From Saussurea involucrata (lineage: Eukaryota; Streptophyta; Magnoliopsida; Asterales; Asteraceae): a stretch of 64,000 bases of DNA. The translations under genes were made by a program, and so were the position numbers. Location: the NCBI GenBank assembly GCA_033807775.1, contig CM066326.1:93288873-93352872 (forward strand), given 5' to 3'. The notes below the pieces were generated by a model. That model did no database searches, was not told the DNA's origin, and saw only the letters and a list, made by a program, of their open reading frames with translations. Of the stretch, positions 10,062-21,436 are shown one piece after another (positions within the stretch are counted from its first letter, which is position 1; every line of letters begins with the position of its first letter).

Positions 10062-10424
10062 TGATGACATCCATACTTAGAAAAACATGAGTAAGACAGT
10101 GAATAATGCAAGTTGACCCTTCTTTACTCTTTTGGGTTCTTTTTCACACAGTCCAATTTTTTTTTTTTGTGTGTGTATGTATATATGATATTTACATATA
10201 AGAAAAAAATAAAAAGGTATAGCTGTACAAATAATCGAAAGGAAAAGGAAAGAAGTATAAACAATATAAACAGAATGAATATTACTTGCATCTTTGGAGG
10301 GGCGAGTTGAAACTTGTGTCTGGCTTGAGGATTCTTCATTTTGATCAGCAGCCTTAGGATACTTCTGCCCAACTGTTGCATCTTGGCATCTTTTCATGTT
10401 TAGCATCAGCATCCTTTGTCTTTG

Positions 10425-10605
10425 TTTTGCTCCCCCTCAGTTAGATCAGACGGTCTTTGTGTTTCTCCCCCTCAGTTAGATCCGCCCGGACTGAAGTGCT
10501 CCCCCTTGACCGGTCCGTCGATTTCCTCATTTTTTCAAGTTGGTCGCTGTATATGAGTACTGAGGGTTTATGTTGCTCCCCCTCAGATGGATTCTCCCCC
10601 TCAGC
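10425..10605 (-). repeat. Repeated polypurine-like motifs in element C
   Basis: CTCCCCCTCAG or close variants occur at about 10430, 10466, 10499, 10576 and 10594. On the minus strand each is a CTGAGGGGGAG purine run, like the element's own PPT. They lie upstream of the true PPT and could act as secondary plus-strand priming sites. Confidence 0.6.
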
Positions 10606-10661
10606 GGCCGACGTAGGAAAAACACCAAGAGAAAATGAAAAGATCGGCCAGAACCAAGACC

Positions 10662-11145
10662 AATTTTTTTTTTTTTTTTGCCTTTACCTTTCCACCGAAA
10701 ATTGAGGAAAATCCACCGAAAATAGGCTATTTTCGGTAGGATTTTCGGTGGAAAATCGGTAGGATTTTTTTTTTTTTTTTTTTTTACCTTTCCACCGAAA
10801 ATTGAGCAAAATCCACCGAAAATAGGCTATTTTCGGTGGGATTTTCGGTGGAAAATCGGTAGGATATTTTTTTTTTTTTTTTACCTTTCCACCGAAAATT
10901 GAGCAAAATCCACCGAAAATAGGCTATTTTCGGTAGGATTTTCGGTGGAAAATCGGTAGGATTTTTTTTTTTTTTTTACCTTTACCTTTCCACCGAAAAT
11001 TGAGGAAAATCCACCGAAAATAGGCTATTTTCGGTAGGATTTTCGGTGGAAAATCGGTAGGATTTTTTTTTTTTTTTTTTTTTTTGCTTTTCCACCGAAA
11101 ATTGGCTATTTTCGGTAGGATTTTCGGTGGAAAATCAGTAGTAAA
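10662..11145. repeat. Hairpin array of element C (five units of about 100 bp)
   Basis: Each unit has a T-run, then TTTCCACCGAAAATTGAG, then an 11-bp perfect stem ACCGAAAATAG/CTATTTTCGGT with a one-base loop, then a second TTTCGGTGG. Four nearly identical units and a fifth shortened one are present. CCACCGAAA and TTTCGGTGG continue to occur, less regularly, to about 11600. Confidence 0.85.
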
Positions 11146-12336
11146 ACTTCTAAGACATTATGGAGAAAATCTTCAAAGAGAAGAAAAGATTGGAATTTCA
11201 TCTTCCAATTTGATGACCCAAAAAGATTGAGTTTGAGGATTTGGGGTGACATCTGTAGAAGAGTTTGTAGTGGGTGGATTGGTGGAGGGATTTGAGGTGG
11301 TGGATCGGTGGAGGGATTTGAGGTGGTGGATCGGTGGAGGGATTTGAGGTGGTGGATCGGTGGAGATTCGGTGTGGAATCGGTGTGGGTCGGTGTAGACT
11401 CGGTGGTGGATCGGTGTGAGGATTCCACCGAGGAGTTTGAAGGATTGTACCGAATTTAGAAGGGTTTCACCACCGAATTTGAAGGGTTCCACCGAATTTG
11501 AGGGGTACCACCGATCGAGGAGGCAAAACATATGATGGGAAGTAAAGTATGGTGGGATATGGTTTTGGTTTGGTGGTTAAGGAAAATTTCGGTGGTGAGG
11601 TTTAGAAAAGAAATGGAATTTTAAGAGATTGGAGATGGTGATGTCATGAGAATGACATCAACATGCTTATGATGTCATGAGAGTAAAGAATTCTAAGGTT
11701 TTGTCAACTTTCTCACTTGTTCACATAGATCCATCTGCCCAGCTCAAAATCTGCAATCACAAAGAATTTAATTTCCAGGTACCCATTTTGAAGGTGGGTC
11801 CTTTTGGGTTAGAAGAAAAAGAATGAAAAGAATTTATATCACTCAGAATAATTCTTTATTTCACACAGTCTTTGGCAAAATGAGAAATATCACCACAGAT
11901 ATAGCATTTTCTATAAAGAGAGTTCCTTTTAGAAACTTGACATTTTTCCTAACTTTTGCTCAAAGATTTTGAAGAGATAACAAAGAATGGGGGTGCATCA
12001 CATAGAATTCATATTTCAAAAATTGGGAGTACATAAATCCTTTCTTTTGAATTGGACATTTTGAAACTCACAGATTTAAGAAGAAAATCGGTATGAGAAG
12101 TCATAAAGTTATTTTTGGAAAATTTTTGGAGGATTTCCTTTTAAGACAGAAACAACACCCAGAGACTAGCCAAATAAAATTTCCAAAATTTATGTTTTCA
12201 GATGTGATGGCAGAAATTATGAACACATAGCAAAAGAGTTTGAAATAAGAGAATTCATAAAAGATAGATAAAACACATAGTATGTACCTGTGAAGAGTAG
12301 AAGAAGCACTTAGCTGATACAAGAGCAGTTGAGGAG
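11146..12336 (-). other. Non-coding internal part of element C
   Basis: Downstream of gag on the minus strand. It contains GGTGGATCGGTGGAGGGATTT-type tandem units (about 11270-11370). Apparent ORFs here are translations of these repeats. No pol remnants were found. Confidence 0.7.
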
Positions 12337-13676
12337 TCATTCGCTTTCAGATGTGGGTTCATCTGCCAAATCATAAGATTTAGCAGGCAGACCCTTTCCT
12401 CTTCTGACAAGTCTTTCATTTCTTTCCTTTTCTCTCTTGTATTTCTCCTTGTATCTTTCAGCCCGGTCAAAATTTGCAGAAGAGGAAGATTGGCTGAAAT
12501 TTTTGGAAAATCGGTGGGAAGCACTTCTAAGTCTTTCAAGGTTTCTACTTTTACACTCAGAAGCAAAATGACCCTTTTTACCACAGTTAAAACATTCCTC
12601 ATTAGATTTATCCAAAGGAGAGTGTTTGGAGAGAGAAGAGGATGAATTTCTATCAAACTTAGATTTTCCAGAAGAGAGATGAGATTTGGATTTAGAGTGC
12701 CCATCCAACATGGCCATTTCATCAGATAATTTATCAGCTGAAGTTTCCTCACATTCATCCTTAGCATCACTAAGATATGCTTCTGAATGATCATTGGGAT
12801 CTTCTTGACTATCATGGTCAGAATCAGATGGGTAGGAGATTTTTGGAATACACTTAGTCTTTTTGGAAGAGTCACTTAGGAGAGCAAGAGAGGAGTTCTT
12901 TGTAAACCTATGCAGTTTCGTCTGCTCATAGTTGAAAAGAGTTCCATAAAGAACAGTTAAGGGCATGAACTCAAGGTCCTTGGTAGTTTTGATGCAAGTA
13001 CATATATTTTCCCAAAAATCTGGAAGAAATCCATGAACTTGCACAAGACTTCCTCATTATCATAGACTCTGCCCAACAACTTAAGATCATTTAAAAGAGA
13101 GTTGAAGCGATTATAGAAGCTAGGAAGAGATTCTCCTTTTTCAAAAGCAAAGAGTTCATAATTTCTAACAAGAGCAATCTTTCTGCTCTTTTTAACTTCA
13201 TTTGTACCTTCGTACAAGACACACAGAGTGGACCACATCTCTTTGGCAGTAGAGAGATTTACCAGAGAGTGGTACACTTCATCAGGAAGAGAGAGAGCAA
13301 TGATAGTTCTAACTTTAGAATCAAGAGACACAAGTCGTTTTTCCTCATCAGTATATTTCTTAGGATTTTTAAGAATGTAACGACCAGTAGCAGCAGATTT
13401 TTCTTCATCAGACGAATCATCAGAATTATCTTTTTCCATGGTTTCTTTACCAGGCCTCTGCGTTTCATAGCGAGCCCAAACTCTGGGGATAAAGGGTCCC
13501 TCTTGGAGAATGGTTGGATATCTAGTATCCACTCCTTCCATGAACAGCATCATGCGGCTTTTCCACAAAGAGAAGTTGTTAGCATTGAACTTAGGAGGTT
13601 TTGAAATGGAGCCATTTTCAGAAAAGTTATTTTGAAAAGAGTTTTCAATAGTTGAAGAAGAGGAGGCAGCCATCAC
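12337..13676 (-). pseudogene. gag of element C (copia UBN2-type with zinc knuckle), frameshifted
   Basis: The minus-strand frame starts at 13676 with a short Ser-rich leader, then the gag core (LWKSRMMLFMEGVD, IALSLPDEVYHSLV, AKEMWSTLCVLYEG, ALVRNYELFAFEKGESLPSFYNRF), typical of the copia UBN2 gag family that forms the particle shell and selects RNA. A one-base frame change near 13040 moves the reading into the next frame, which continues with a Ser/Asp-rich linker and the knuckle CFNCGKKGHFASEC (CX2CX4HX4C) and ends at TGA 12337. The total of about 445 codons is normal for a gag alone. Whether the frameshift is damage or recoding cannot be told from one copy. Confidence 0.8.
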
Positions 13677-13704
13677 AGATCAAGTTTATGGGATTAAACT
13701 TTCT

Positions 13705-13716
13705 GCTCTGATACCA
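13705..13716 (-). other. Primer-binding site of element C
   Basis: TGGTATCAGAGC on the minus strand, two bases after the 5' LTR, complementary to the 3' end of initiator tRNA-Met. Confidence 0.9.
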
Positions 13717-13718
13717 CT

Positions 13719-14906
13719 TGTTAGTCCCAGATGGCTATAACAAGTATTGTAGAAGGGGGGGTTGAATACAATACTCAAAATTTTCACAATTTTAATTCTT
13801 TTTATTGAAAATCTTTCAACAAGAATTACACATAGAAAACTTAAGACTGTTGCGGAAAAGAACAGATAAACTATTCTAACAATCTTACACAAAGTATACA
13901 ACAAAATAACTAAGAACACTTAGAACAAAGCTATAAAGTTTTTCAAGCAAACTGGAAATTCTTGCACTTAGAGAATTCTTCCAGTTTGCGTAGAATATCA
14001 AGAGCTCACAGTAATCTTCAAAGTCTCTCAAGATGTGTTTGTTTCTGTATGGAGAGCTCTTCCTTTTATAGTGACAAGGAGTGTGCAAGCATTGAATGCT
14101 TGGGACACTTGTCATCTTCACACTTGCTGAGGATGTTGACTTCTGGAAAGTTGTGAAGTCCTTGTCACCTTTTACAAGGTACAGTCAGAAGAGCTCATGC
14201 ATGAGAAAAGAGCTTTGCATGGAAATGGATAATAAGACAGAAGGTCACATTATCCATGTAGAAAATATCTTCTCAATTTGTCTTCTTATGTCTCTCATTT
14301 TTGTCTTCTTTTGCTTCTCAAAATCTCTTTCAACAAATGCACCACCGAAGAAAGGTTGTAAGATTTCTTCCAAGACAAAATGAATTTGCTTCTCATTTTG
14401 TCTTATTATGTCTCTCACTTTTGTCTCCTTTTGCTTCTCAGATTTTCTTTCAAGAAAAGCACCACCGATGGAAACTTGGGATATGTGACACATCTTTGGA
14501 GAAAACATCTTTGAAGCTTCTTTGAGGTCCCACCGAAATGTCATTTGGGATATGTGACACATCTTTGAGATATGTGACATCATCTTTGAGATATATGACA
14601 TCATCTTTGGGAAAAGCTTCTTTGAGACTAGGCCGAAATAGAGAGAAGTTTCGGTGGAGATACCACCGAAATTGTGAGAACAATTTCGGTGAACAATGAC
14701 TTGTATGTTTGAGAAAAGATCTTTCACTTCCACAATGAGAGAATCTTTAATCTTGACTTTGGTTGATCTTTGACTTCACCAAACATTTGATATCTTGTAC
14801 AAGCCATTACAAAGAACCATGCATCCAAAATTTCTCTAAGTATAAAATGTTTTTCAAAGTATAAAAGGAGATCATGAGGTCATCTTCAAATCTTGATGAC
14901 CCAACA
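13719..14906 (-). repeat. 5' LTR of element C
   Basis: 1188 bp, same termini as the left LTR; one G fewer in the run near 13757. Confidence 0.9.
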
Positions 14907-15107
14907 TGATGTTTTTAAGTATTATGAGAAATTTGGACTTATGTTTATGTTCCATTGGTAATAATAAACATATCTAGAAATTTATAGCTGCATGCATAAC
15001 TTAAAAATACAAATTTCTGGGTTAAGTACGAACACAGTTAGTTGAGATAGTTATGAATACCATCGTAGTGGGTTGCGAGAGTTATGAAGAAGTGCAAAAA
15101 TCATAAG

Positions 15108-15335
15108 TGTCGCAACCTTGGGTTGCGACAAGCACGTTTTTATCGCAATGGTGTGTTGCGATGAGAAGTATATCGCAACAGTTGGTTGCGATAAGGGGGA
15201 TTATCGCAACAGTTGGTTGCGATAAGGGGGATTATCGCAACAGTTGGTTGCGATAAGGATGGAATATCGCAGTTGTTGTTTGCGATAAGTACTGTGTGTT
15301 GCGATGAGGATTATCGCAGCTAGTTGGTTGCGATG
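15108..15335. repeat. Hairpin minisatellite in B LTR (TCGCAAC/GTTGCGA)
   Basis: About seven units, three nearly exact at a spacing of 30 bp. The exact unit is TATCGCAAC, a 5-nt loop, then GTTGCGATA: a 9-bp perfect stem. Outer units are diverged. Confidence 0.9.
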
Positions 15336-15792
15336 AGAGATGAGAATTTTGGGTATTTTGGGATTCTTAAGTGTCCTGTACAGTAGATTAATACTGGAAC
15401 ATCATGTATTTGGGTATTACAGATTTATGTGAAGTTGGTGACAGATTTTCCTTACAACTTTGAGGAAGTAAGAGTAGCGCGACTATTATCATGTGAGTTC
15501 ATTCTTACCTTACCTTTTTATAATATTTTAAAGTATGGTAAGGTGTATTTTATAAATGAACTGTTTTGGGATGGATTTTGGAAGAATGATTTTATAAAGT
15601 AAAATCTATTTTAAATTGATGGTTGTGCTTAAATTCATCAATGATGTTGGAAAATGAATTATAGCAATAACCTGTACAAGTTGTAATTATTGGATTAAAT
15701 GAGCAAGTGGGTTAAGATAATATTTATATCAAGGACCGTGTGTGATAATATTGATGGTTAGAATTATGTTATAAGAAATTGACATATTAAAT

Positions 15793-15935
15793 GTAATTTG
15801 CTTATACGAAATGATATGAGGAATCTATATAAAATAAATATGATTTGCTCATACTGAATGATATGAGGAATCTACGTGGTATAAATATGATTTGCTCATA
15901 CTGATTGCTATGAGGAATCTATATTAAATAAATAA
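15793..15935 (+). repeat. 48-bp tandem repeat, three units, in B LTR
   Basis: Units share TTTGCTCATACTGA...ATATGAGGAATCTA with small changes. No coding reading. Confidence 0.75.
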
Positions 15936-16039
15936 TTGTACGAGTAAAAATAGGTGGTATGGATCCATAGGCCTAGTGTTTGGGAAATCGAGGAATAGAC
16001 GTAGATTTATTCGGAATTCCCGATTTCTAAGGAAAAGAA

Positions 16040-16375
16040 GGGATTGGCATGTGTATATTGTAATCTCTATTTCCTTTCCAAGAAATGGGCATGTGTATAT
16101 TGCGATTTCTTGGATATGAGCAGTAATCTAGAAATGGGCATGTGTATATTGTGATTTCTTAGATAAAAGAATTAATCTAGAAATGGGCATGTGTATATTG
16201 CGATTTCTTAGATAAAAGAATTAATCTAGAAATGGGCATGTGTATATTGTGATTTCTTAGATAAGAGCATTAATCTAGGATCAGTGAAGATTCGTAGTGT
16301 GGCTCTGGAATATGATATGAGAAGAAATGGGCATGTGTATATTGCGATTTCTTGGATGTGAGCATTAATCTAGAA
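16040..16375 (+). repeat. Repeat around GGCATGTGTATATTG, six copies, in B LTR
   Basis: The motif, usually followed by GATTTCTTAGAT or a variant, occurs six times. Related CACACGCC motifs occur in the LTR of H on the opposite strand, supporting relation of B and H. Confidence 0.75.
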
Positions 16376-16934
16376 TCCGTTGAGATTCGTAGTGCGGCTC
16401 TAGACCATGAGAAATGACTGACTTCGGGTCAGGTCATAGTCATGGAATTGGAACATGAGAAATGACTGACTTAGTGTCAGGTCGTATTTATGTAATCGGG
16501 TTTAATCCCGTTATTCAAAGATGGTTATGCGTATGGTAAGAGAAAGGGTAAATCAGGTTTGTTGTGCCTTGTTTACATTAATTTTTATAAATATTATTTT
16601 GAAACCGAATGTTCTCACTAGGCATTAGCCTAATCGTTTCAAATAATGTTTTCTTACCAGGTACTAGCTCGGGAAAATAAAGGGATGTGGGACGAGAGCT
16701 TTTGGATTAGCGGAGAAGTTAATTAATGTTGAGGTTTTGGTAGATTGCTTAGATAATCTAGTTAATCTGGTTATAGTGACATGATTAGATTAATAGATTA
16801 TTTGAAGAATTATATGTTTGTAAATAGGAACCTCTTAGTTAATTCTCCACTTATATATAAAGCTTAGAAAGTTTATGTTTAAATCTTGTTAATTTGAGGT
16901 TTAAATTAGCCCTGATTTTTAGGGTGTTACAATA

Positions 16935-16946
16935 TGGTATCAGAGC
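16935..16946 (+). other. Primer-binding site of element B
   Basis: TGGTATCAGAGC three bases after the LTR end, complementary to initiator tRNA-Met. Confidence 0.9.
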
Positions 16947-17156
16947 ATTAGTTTAAGTGAACTAGGTATGCTAAGTGAGATACCTAGACTTAAGCTGTGA
17001 TGAACTAAGTTATGATTCGTGAGATTGGGTAGAATTATTAAGACGGGATAGTCTTAGAGTCGACGGAAATATGTGACATTAGTACTATAACAATAGTAAT
17101 GAGGATACGCATGTATAATATGTTCACAATTTCAATTAGCTACTGTTATTATGAAT
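16947..17156 (+). other. Leader of element B up to the insertion of E
   Basis: Non-coding. It matches the reverse complement of the leader of H (about 27940-28150), ending in CTACTGTTATTATGAAT, where element E interrupts it. Confidence 0.75.
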
Positions 17157-17918
17157 TATTGGTTCCTGTTTTGCTTAACAATGATGATTCTTTCAGTTAG
17201 TTCAGATAAGATATAATGCGGAAGCGTATTTAAAGAACTGAAAGAAATAATGAGGTAGAATAACACACAATATCAAATAAGTAATATGTAAATGACAGAT
17301 AAATATCTCAAAGATTTACTGTATTTGATATTAATAAGAACACCAAGAACATCAAAGGTTTAACAAGAAATCTGCTATTTAAAGGTGTGTGTGTCGTGCA
17401 AAGCTTAATAGAATAACTCAACATGAGTCTTCTATTTATACTACTTCTAAAGGGGACAAGCTATAGACAATAAGGACAGAAAGGTACTAAAACACTATTC
17501 TGGTACTATTCATAGTACAACGTTAATTTAATGCACCGGCTTCTACTAAGGCTATGACCCATCAGAGTTTGACAAGGAGTTGTCAGTCCATGCCTTGTAC
17601 GAATGATCTTCAAGATCTTCGTACAGCAGAAATCGTTAGAAGCACGTTTGTCCTTGTATAGATCTTTTAATCTATATACCACAGAGGCTCTGTCAAGTAT
17701 GACAGAGGCTCTGTGGCCTTGTCCGCAGAGAAGTGTCTTCTGGCGATTCTTCACTTGATCTTCTCGGTGATTCTTTGGTCTTCTTGGTGACTCGGCAGAG
17801 CCTCTGTCGAAGACTGCACTTCAATCTTCTATTGGTGCCTTGGCAGAACTTCTGTCAGAGTTTTCTATACTTAGCCTATTTTTCAATACTTTTATAAACA
17901 GAAAGATTAGAGCTAACA
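17157..17918 (-). repeat. 3' LTR of element E
   Basis: 762 bp, plus-strand ends TATTGGTTCC and AGAGCTAACA. A minus-strand TATAAATA lies at 17433-17440. The palindromic motif ACAGAGGCTCTGT occurs twice near 17680-17715, with related CAGAGCCTCTG near 17797. The motif suggests 17157 as the end: spacer AT and PBS follow at the other copy. Confidence 0.8.
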
Positions 17919-17945
17919 ATCTCCCCCTACGTTTGAAAAGTAAAA
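17919..17945 (-). other. Polypurine tract of element E
   Basis: ATCTCCCCCTACGTTTG next to the LTR is a purine-rich run on the minus strand (CGTAGGGGGAGAT). Confidence 0.75.
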
Positions 17946-18090
17946 AATTGAAAGTGCAAGGTTTTATAGGCTAAGTACATTACAAGAGGTGAAATAAAAG
18001 ATTTCTTTTCTTTCATACAGAATTATGCCAGAGGCACTTACATTTGATTACATTATGAAAGGAAAGAATTGCAGAGGTTGGTAGAGGATA

Positions 18091-19479
18091 TCAGACGTTG
18101 GCGTCTTTGAAGTCGTTGAAACTTCTGTTGTCGAATCCTACTTCTTTAAGCTCATGATAGTACCTGATGCAGAGGTTTCTGAAGTTGATTACTGAGTCGA
18201 TGATCTCTATCAGTCTATCTGCGTGAGCTTGATCCATGAGCTCCGTTCCTCTGTGCTCCATGAGATTTGCTCTGAACTCTGTCAAAGTATTTGTTGCATA
18301 CTTCTGACAGTCCATTCCTAGGAATAGTCTTGACTTTCCCGCAGGATCTTGAAAGATGTACCCAACCTTTGGGGAAGTTATGATTGAGTTTGGTATGGCA
18401 GAAGGTGGGCAGTCATCTTCTGGTGGTCGAAGACTCAAGTTTCTTACTCCTAGGTCTCGTGCTAGTTGGAAATCGATCAGGTTATATAGCAGAAGCTTCT
18501 CATGCATGGCTTTCCTGATCACCCTGTATGCCCTTCGATTTGCATCTGTTGTGTAGTTCTTTTTCGTCCATTCCAGAAGATCAGGTAGGTCATAGGGACT
18601 TAGGTTTCTGAGATCGGCATCCGAGAATTGATTCTCGGTTCTGTCCACTCTTTTGACCTTATAGATATTATAGTAGATCTTAGAGCTTCTGGTGTGAGAG
18701 AACTTACAGTATATGACCTTGTCGATTTTGGAGATTGAGTAGACTTGGTAGGCAGGATTGGGTGTTGTTCTGTTGAAGATGTTTTCGAGGTCAGCACGGA
18801 AGTCGGGATCTTGAATGGTAGGTGGCAGAGGATCTCTGGCAGTTCTGCTGTACAAATATTTGTATACCACATCTTCCATCTTTCGTGGAGGTGCACCAGG
18901 TGGAGGCATTGGTCTGCGCAGAGCATCCATTTGTTTCTTGATTTGGGCCACTCGATCTTGTATGTTTGACAGAGGGGTAACACCAAAAGCCCAGTCTTCT
19001 TCTTCAGGCTTTGGGGTGACATATGCGTCGAAGGAGCTTTTCATCAATTTTTCTGTTGGTTGATGCTTTGGTTTCTTCTTCTTAGGTTCCTCTGTCATGA
19101 TGGACTTTCCCTTGTCCTTGGCCTTAAGCTCTTCTACTAGTTTAGATGGGGTTACCTTTGTAGGTTTTGACTTTTGGGGTTCTGAGGGCTTTGCAGGAGA
19201 TGTGGGTTTGGTTGTTGGTGCTTCTGTTGGTTTTGTGGGGGTTGCCTCTGTGGGTTTTAACACTTGTGTTTCTGAGGAATTGGTTGGCAAGACTTCTGTG
19301 AGTCTGCTTACTGGGATTTCCATGGTTGAAGCAACTCGGTGTGCAAAGGTGGATTCATGTCTTACATGGGCTCTGTGTTCTTCTCTTTGAGCCATTTTTG
19401 CCTTCATCGTTTTCAGAATATCTCCAGCAGAGGGTTTGGTTTTGATTTGGTCCCTCCTTGGTTTGTGGGCGATGGTTTT
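18091..19479 (-). pseudogene. Element E extra ORF, C-terminal part (cut by F)
   Basis: This minus-strand piece continues the ORF interrupted at 46684 by element F and ends at 18091. It starts with a charged segment, then a Lys/Pro/Thr repeat (PTEATPTKPTEAPTTKPT), a basic run PKKKKPK that looks like a nuclear localisation signal, and a C-terminal domain of about 250 residues with IDFQLARDLG, an intervening acidic/Pro stretch and DPAGKSRLFLG. The C-terminal domain resembles that of the extra ORF in F (FDFQLAVESF ... DQSGVRRFLRF). It lies between pol and the PPT, where some plant copia elements carry an additional gene. Function is unknown; I do not call it an envelope because I see no signal peptide or membrane span. 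Confidence 0.65.
19475..19479. repeat. Target-site duplication of element F (GTTTT), left copy
   Basis: GTTTT precedes the left LTR of F; the same five bases follow the right LTR at 46679-46683. Confidence 0.85.
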
Positions 19480-19681
19480 TGTTATTCCAAGATCAAACAA
19501 GAATAGAGAGAGAAATCTAGAGAGAGAAGTACGTCATCTATTACTCTCAATATGTGAACTGTACAATACAAAAGCTTAACACAAGGGTTTATATACCCCT
19601 TGACTAGACAAAGTCAAACTACACTTATTACAAAAGCATTACATAATAAGCCTTGATTACAACATAAATGTAGCATTAACA
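19480..19681 (-). repeat. 3' LTR of element F
   Basis: Ends TGTTATTCC and GCATTAACA on the plus strand. A minus-strand TATATAAA box lies at 19588-19595. Confidence 0.9.
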
Positions 19682-19700
19682 ATCTCCCCCTTTGTAATCA
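19682..19700 (-). other. Polypurine tract of element F
   Basis: ATCTCCCCCTTTG beside the LTR reads CAAAGGGGGAGAT on the minus strand. Confidence 0.8.
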
Positions 19701-21403
19701 AGGGCGCTCGAATATTCTGTGTTGGCGATTCTTGCCAATCAAAATTTCCAAGCGTCTTAGAGTTCTCCGGAAGTTCAGTCTTGTGTCGATTGTTTCTATT
19801 GTTCTCCTCAAAAGTCTGATCTCAGCATTATCAACCTGGTAAGAATTTCTTCTTGTTTCCATGAACTTCTTTATAACTTCCTTCAGTCTGTGATCTAACT
19901 GTAATCGGATGATCTTCAAAGTTCCATCAGAATACTTACCAATTTCTTCAAATCTGAGGAAACGTCTGACACCTGATTGATCTCTATACACAATCCCATA
20001 AGGGTCTTCTACAATAGAAAATAGAGGATAGCTGTCAATATTCGGTAAATCTCTATCAGGTCTTCTCATATTGACTACTGGCTGGAAGCTTTCAACAGCA
20101 AGCTGGAAGTCAAAGCATCTATAGAATCTGACTTGACGTCGTAAGAATCGCTTGACTGCTTCCAGAGCCCTGAGGATATCATCAGTACGAATAGGCATGT
20201 CTCGAAACTGATGATAGATAACCTCAAAGTCATCAATAGATAGATCATTAAAATCTGTTTCAAAAAACCGATATCTCTAACAATCTTGACGTTCAACATA
20301 AAATATTGGATACCAAATTCTGACAAAGTTAGCTATCTCCACCTAAGTACCCTTACGATTCCATGCTTCGAGAACACCAGAAGTCTTCCTTGACGAATAC
20401 ACTTGATGAACATCAGATATTCGTACTGATACCAATCAGGCTCCTTTTCAATACCCAGAATTGCATGAATATTCACTCTTCTTCTTTTCTTGACATAAAA
20501 ATTTCGTTCAGTGTCTTCAAGAAAAGCAGACCTCATTCTGGTTACTTGGTATCTTTCTTCAAGTCTTTGCATTCGTTCTTGTCTATTCAATGCAGGACCT
20601 GGTTGAAGAATGCTAGATGGAACATTTAGAGGTTGAACAGGAATTTATGAGCTAGCTCTAGACGACTCACCCTGAATAATTGTTCTTTCTGAAGTAGTGG
20701 TGGTCGGAGCTGGAACAACATGAACAACCGGGGAACTTGGTTGAACTGGAACTTCTGGAACTTGAACTGGAAAATGTGCTAAAGGAGATTGGTGACCAAA
20801 ATCTCCATTGTCTGATAAATCTCCATAAAGCATGTTGACAACATCATTATCTTTCTCATCAACTTCAACATCAACTTCTGTATCAGATATAACTATGATA
20901 TCATCTTGATCTTCTTCTGTAATCTTCCAAAACTTATCAAATTTCCTTTGAACATCATCATCAGAATCAATCTCAACATAGTTAGAGAAGAAATTATGCA
21001 TATCATCAAAGTCTTCAGACTCATACACGTTTGAAGTCTCCGGACATCCAGTTGAAACAGGTGCAGAATCTGGATCAATATAAACAACTAGTTGCAGATT
21101 ATTTATGTTCACTGGCTCAACATAGTTAATATCTGAAGCCATAGCCATCAAATCAACTTCATTTAATAACTCATCAACTAGATTTTCCATATCAGCTTCT
21201 TCATCTCTTTCCTCATTCGCCCTTTCCTCATTCACCCTTTCTTCAATAACATTTTCAGTTGTCTCTTCATTCACATTTTCTTCAACTCTTCGTCTCTTAG
21301 AATTCTCCCCCTCATGAGCTTGATGACCCGGATCATCTTGGTCATGTCTACGCTTAAGAGACGAACCAGCAGCAGATTGGCAAGTTTGTTCATGAGAAGC
21401 CAC
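19698..21403 (-). pseudogene. Element F extra ORF (NLS, acidic region, SUMO-interaction-like motif)
   Basis: Starts at ATG 21403, 34 bp from the end of H. The N terminus has basic clusters (LKRRHD, SKRRRVEE) like a bipartite nuclear signal, then a Glu-rich region and, near residue 170, DDIIVISDTEVDVE, which fits a SUMO-interaction motif (hydrophobic core IIVI followed by acidic residues). The frame is broken by TAA 20645-20647, by a stop at about 20333 and by a frameshift near 20240; the last frame (20198-19698) carries FDFQLAVESF and DQSGVRRFLRF, similar to the C terminus of the extra ORF in E. The ORF sits between pol and the PPT. No envelope features were seen. Function is unknown. Confidence 0.65.
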
Positions 21404-21436
21404 TCTTTCACTCCCCCATTCAGCAGAATGTGCTCC

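Larger units (their letters stand above)
8857..14906 (-). mobile_element. Element C: non-autonomous TR-GAG-type Ty1/copia retrotransposon, complete
   Basis: Two LTRs (8857-10045 and 13719-14906) differ by one base in a G-run. On the minus strand the order is 5' LTR (right), PBS, gag, a long non-coding region, polypurine tract, 3' LTR (left). There is no protease, integrase or RT sequence, so the element must borrow them. Elements with LTRs and only gag are known in plants as TR-GAG. It sits in the LTR of B with a 5-bp TSD. The near-identity of LTRs indicates a very recent insertion. Confidence 0.9.
8320..16931 (+). repeat. 5' LTR of element B (split by element C)
   Basis: LTR halves are 8320-8856 and 14907-16931. 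A GA-rich tract at about 8662-8720 may mark the start of the transcribed leader. The right half holds three arrays: hairpin units at 15108-15335, a 48-bp repeat at about 15793-15935, and repeats around GGCATGTGTATATTG at 16040-16375. No long ORF is present in the LTR itself. Confidence 0.8.
8320..17156 (+). mobile_element. Element B: Ty3/gypsy LTR retrotransposon (Tekay-like), 5' end only
   Basis: The 5' LTR starts TGTAACATCCC at 8320, inside LINE ORF2, and ends GGGTGTTACA at 16931, giving matching terminal inverted repeats. A PBS follows. Removing the nested element C leaves an LTR of about 2.56 kb. The PBS and first internal bases (TTAGTTTAAG...GAACTA) match those of element H, so B belongs to the same group. 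The internal region is cut after 17156 by element E; coding part and 3' LTR are outside the window. Confidence 0.8.

Noticed and set aside
11106..11531. Pro/Thr/Ser-rich ORF in element C
   Set aside because: It is a translation of GGTGGATCGGTGGAGG-type simple repeats, without start context or homology.
18091..21403. Envelope gene of a retrovirus-like copia element
   Set aside because: The extra ORFs lack a signal peptide, transmembrane span and glycoprotein-like Cys pattern; they have nuclear-signal-like clusters instead.
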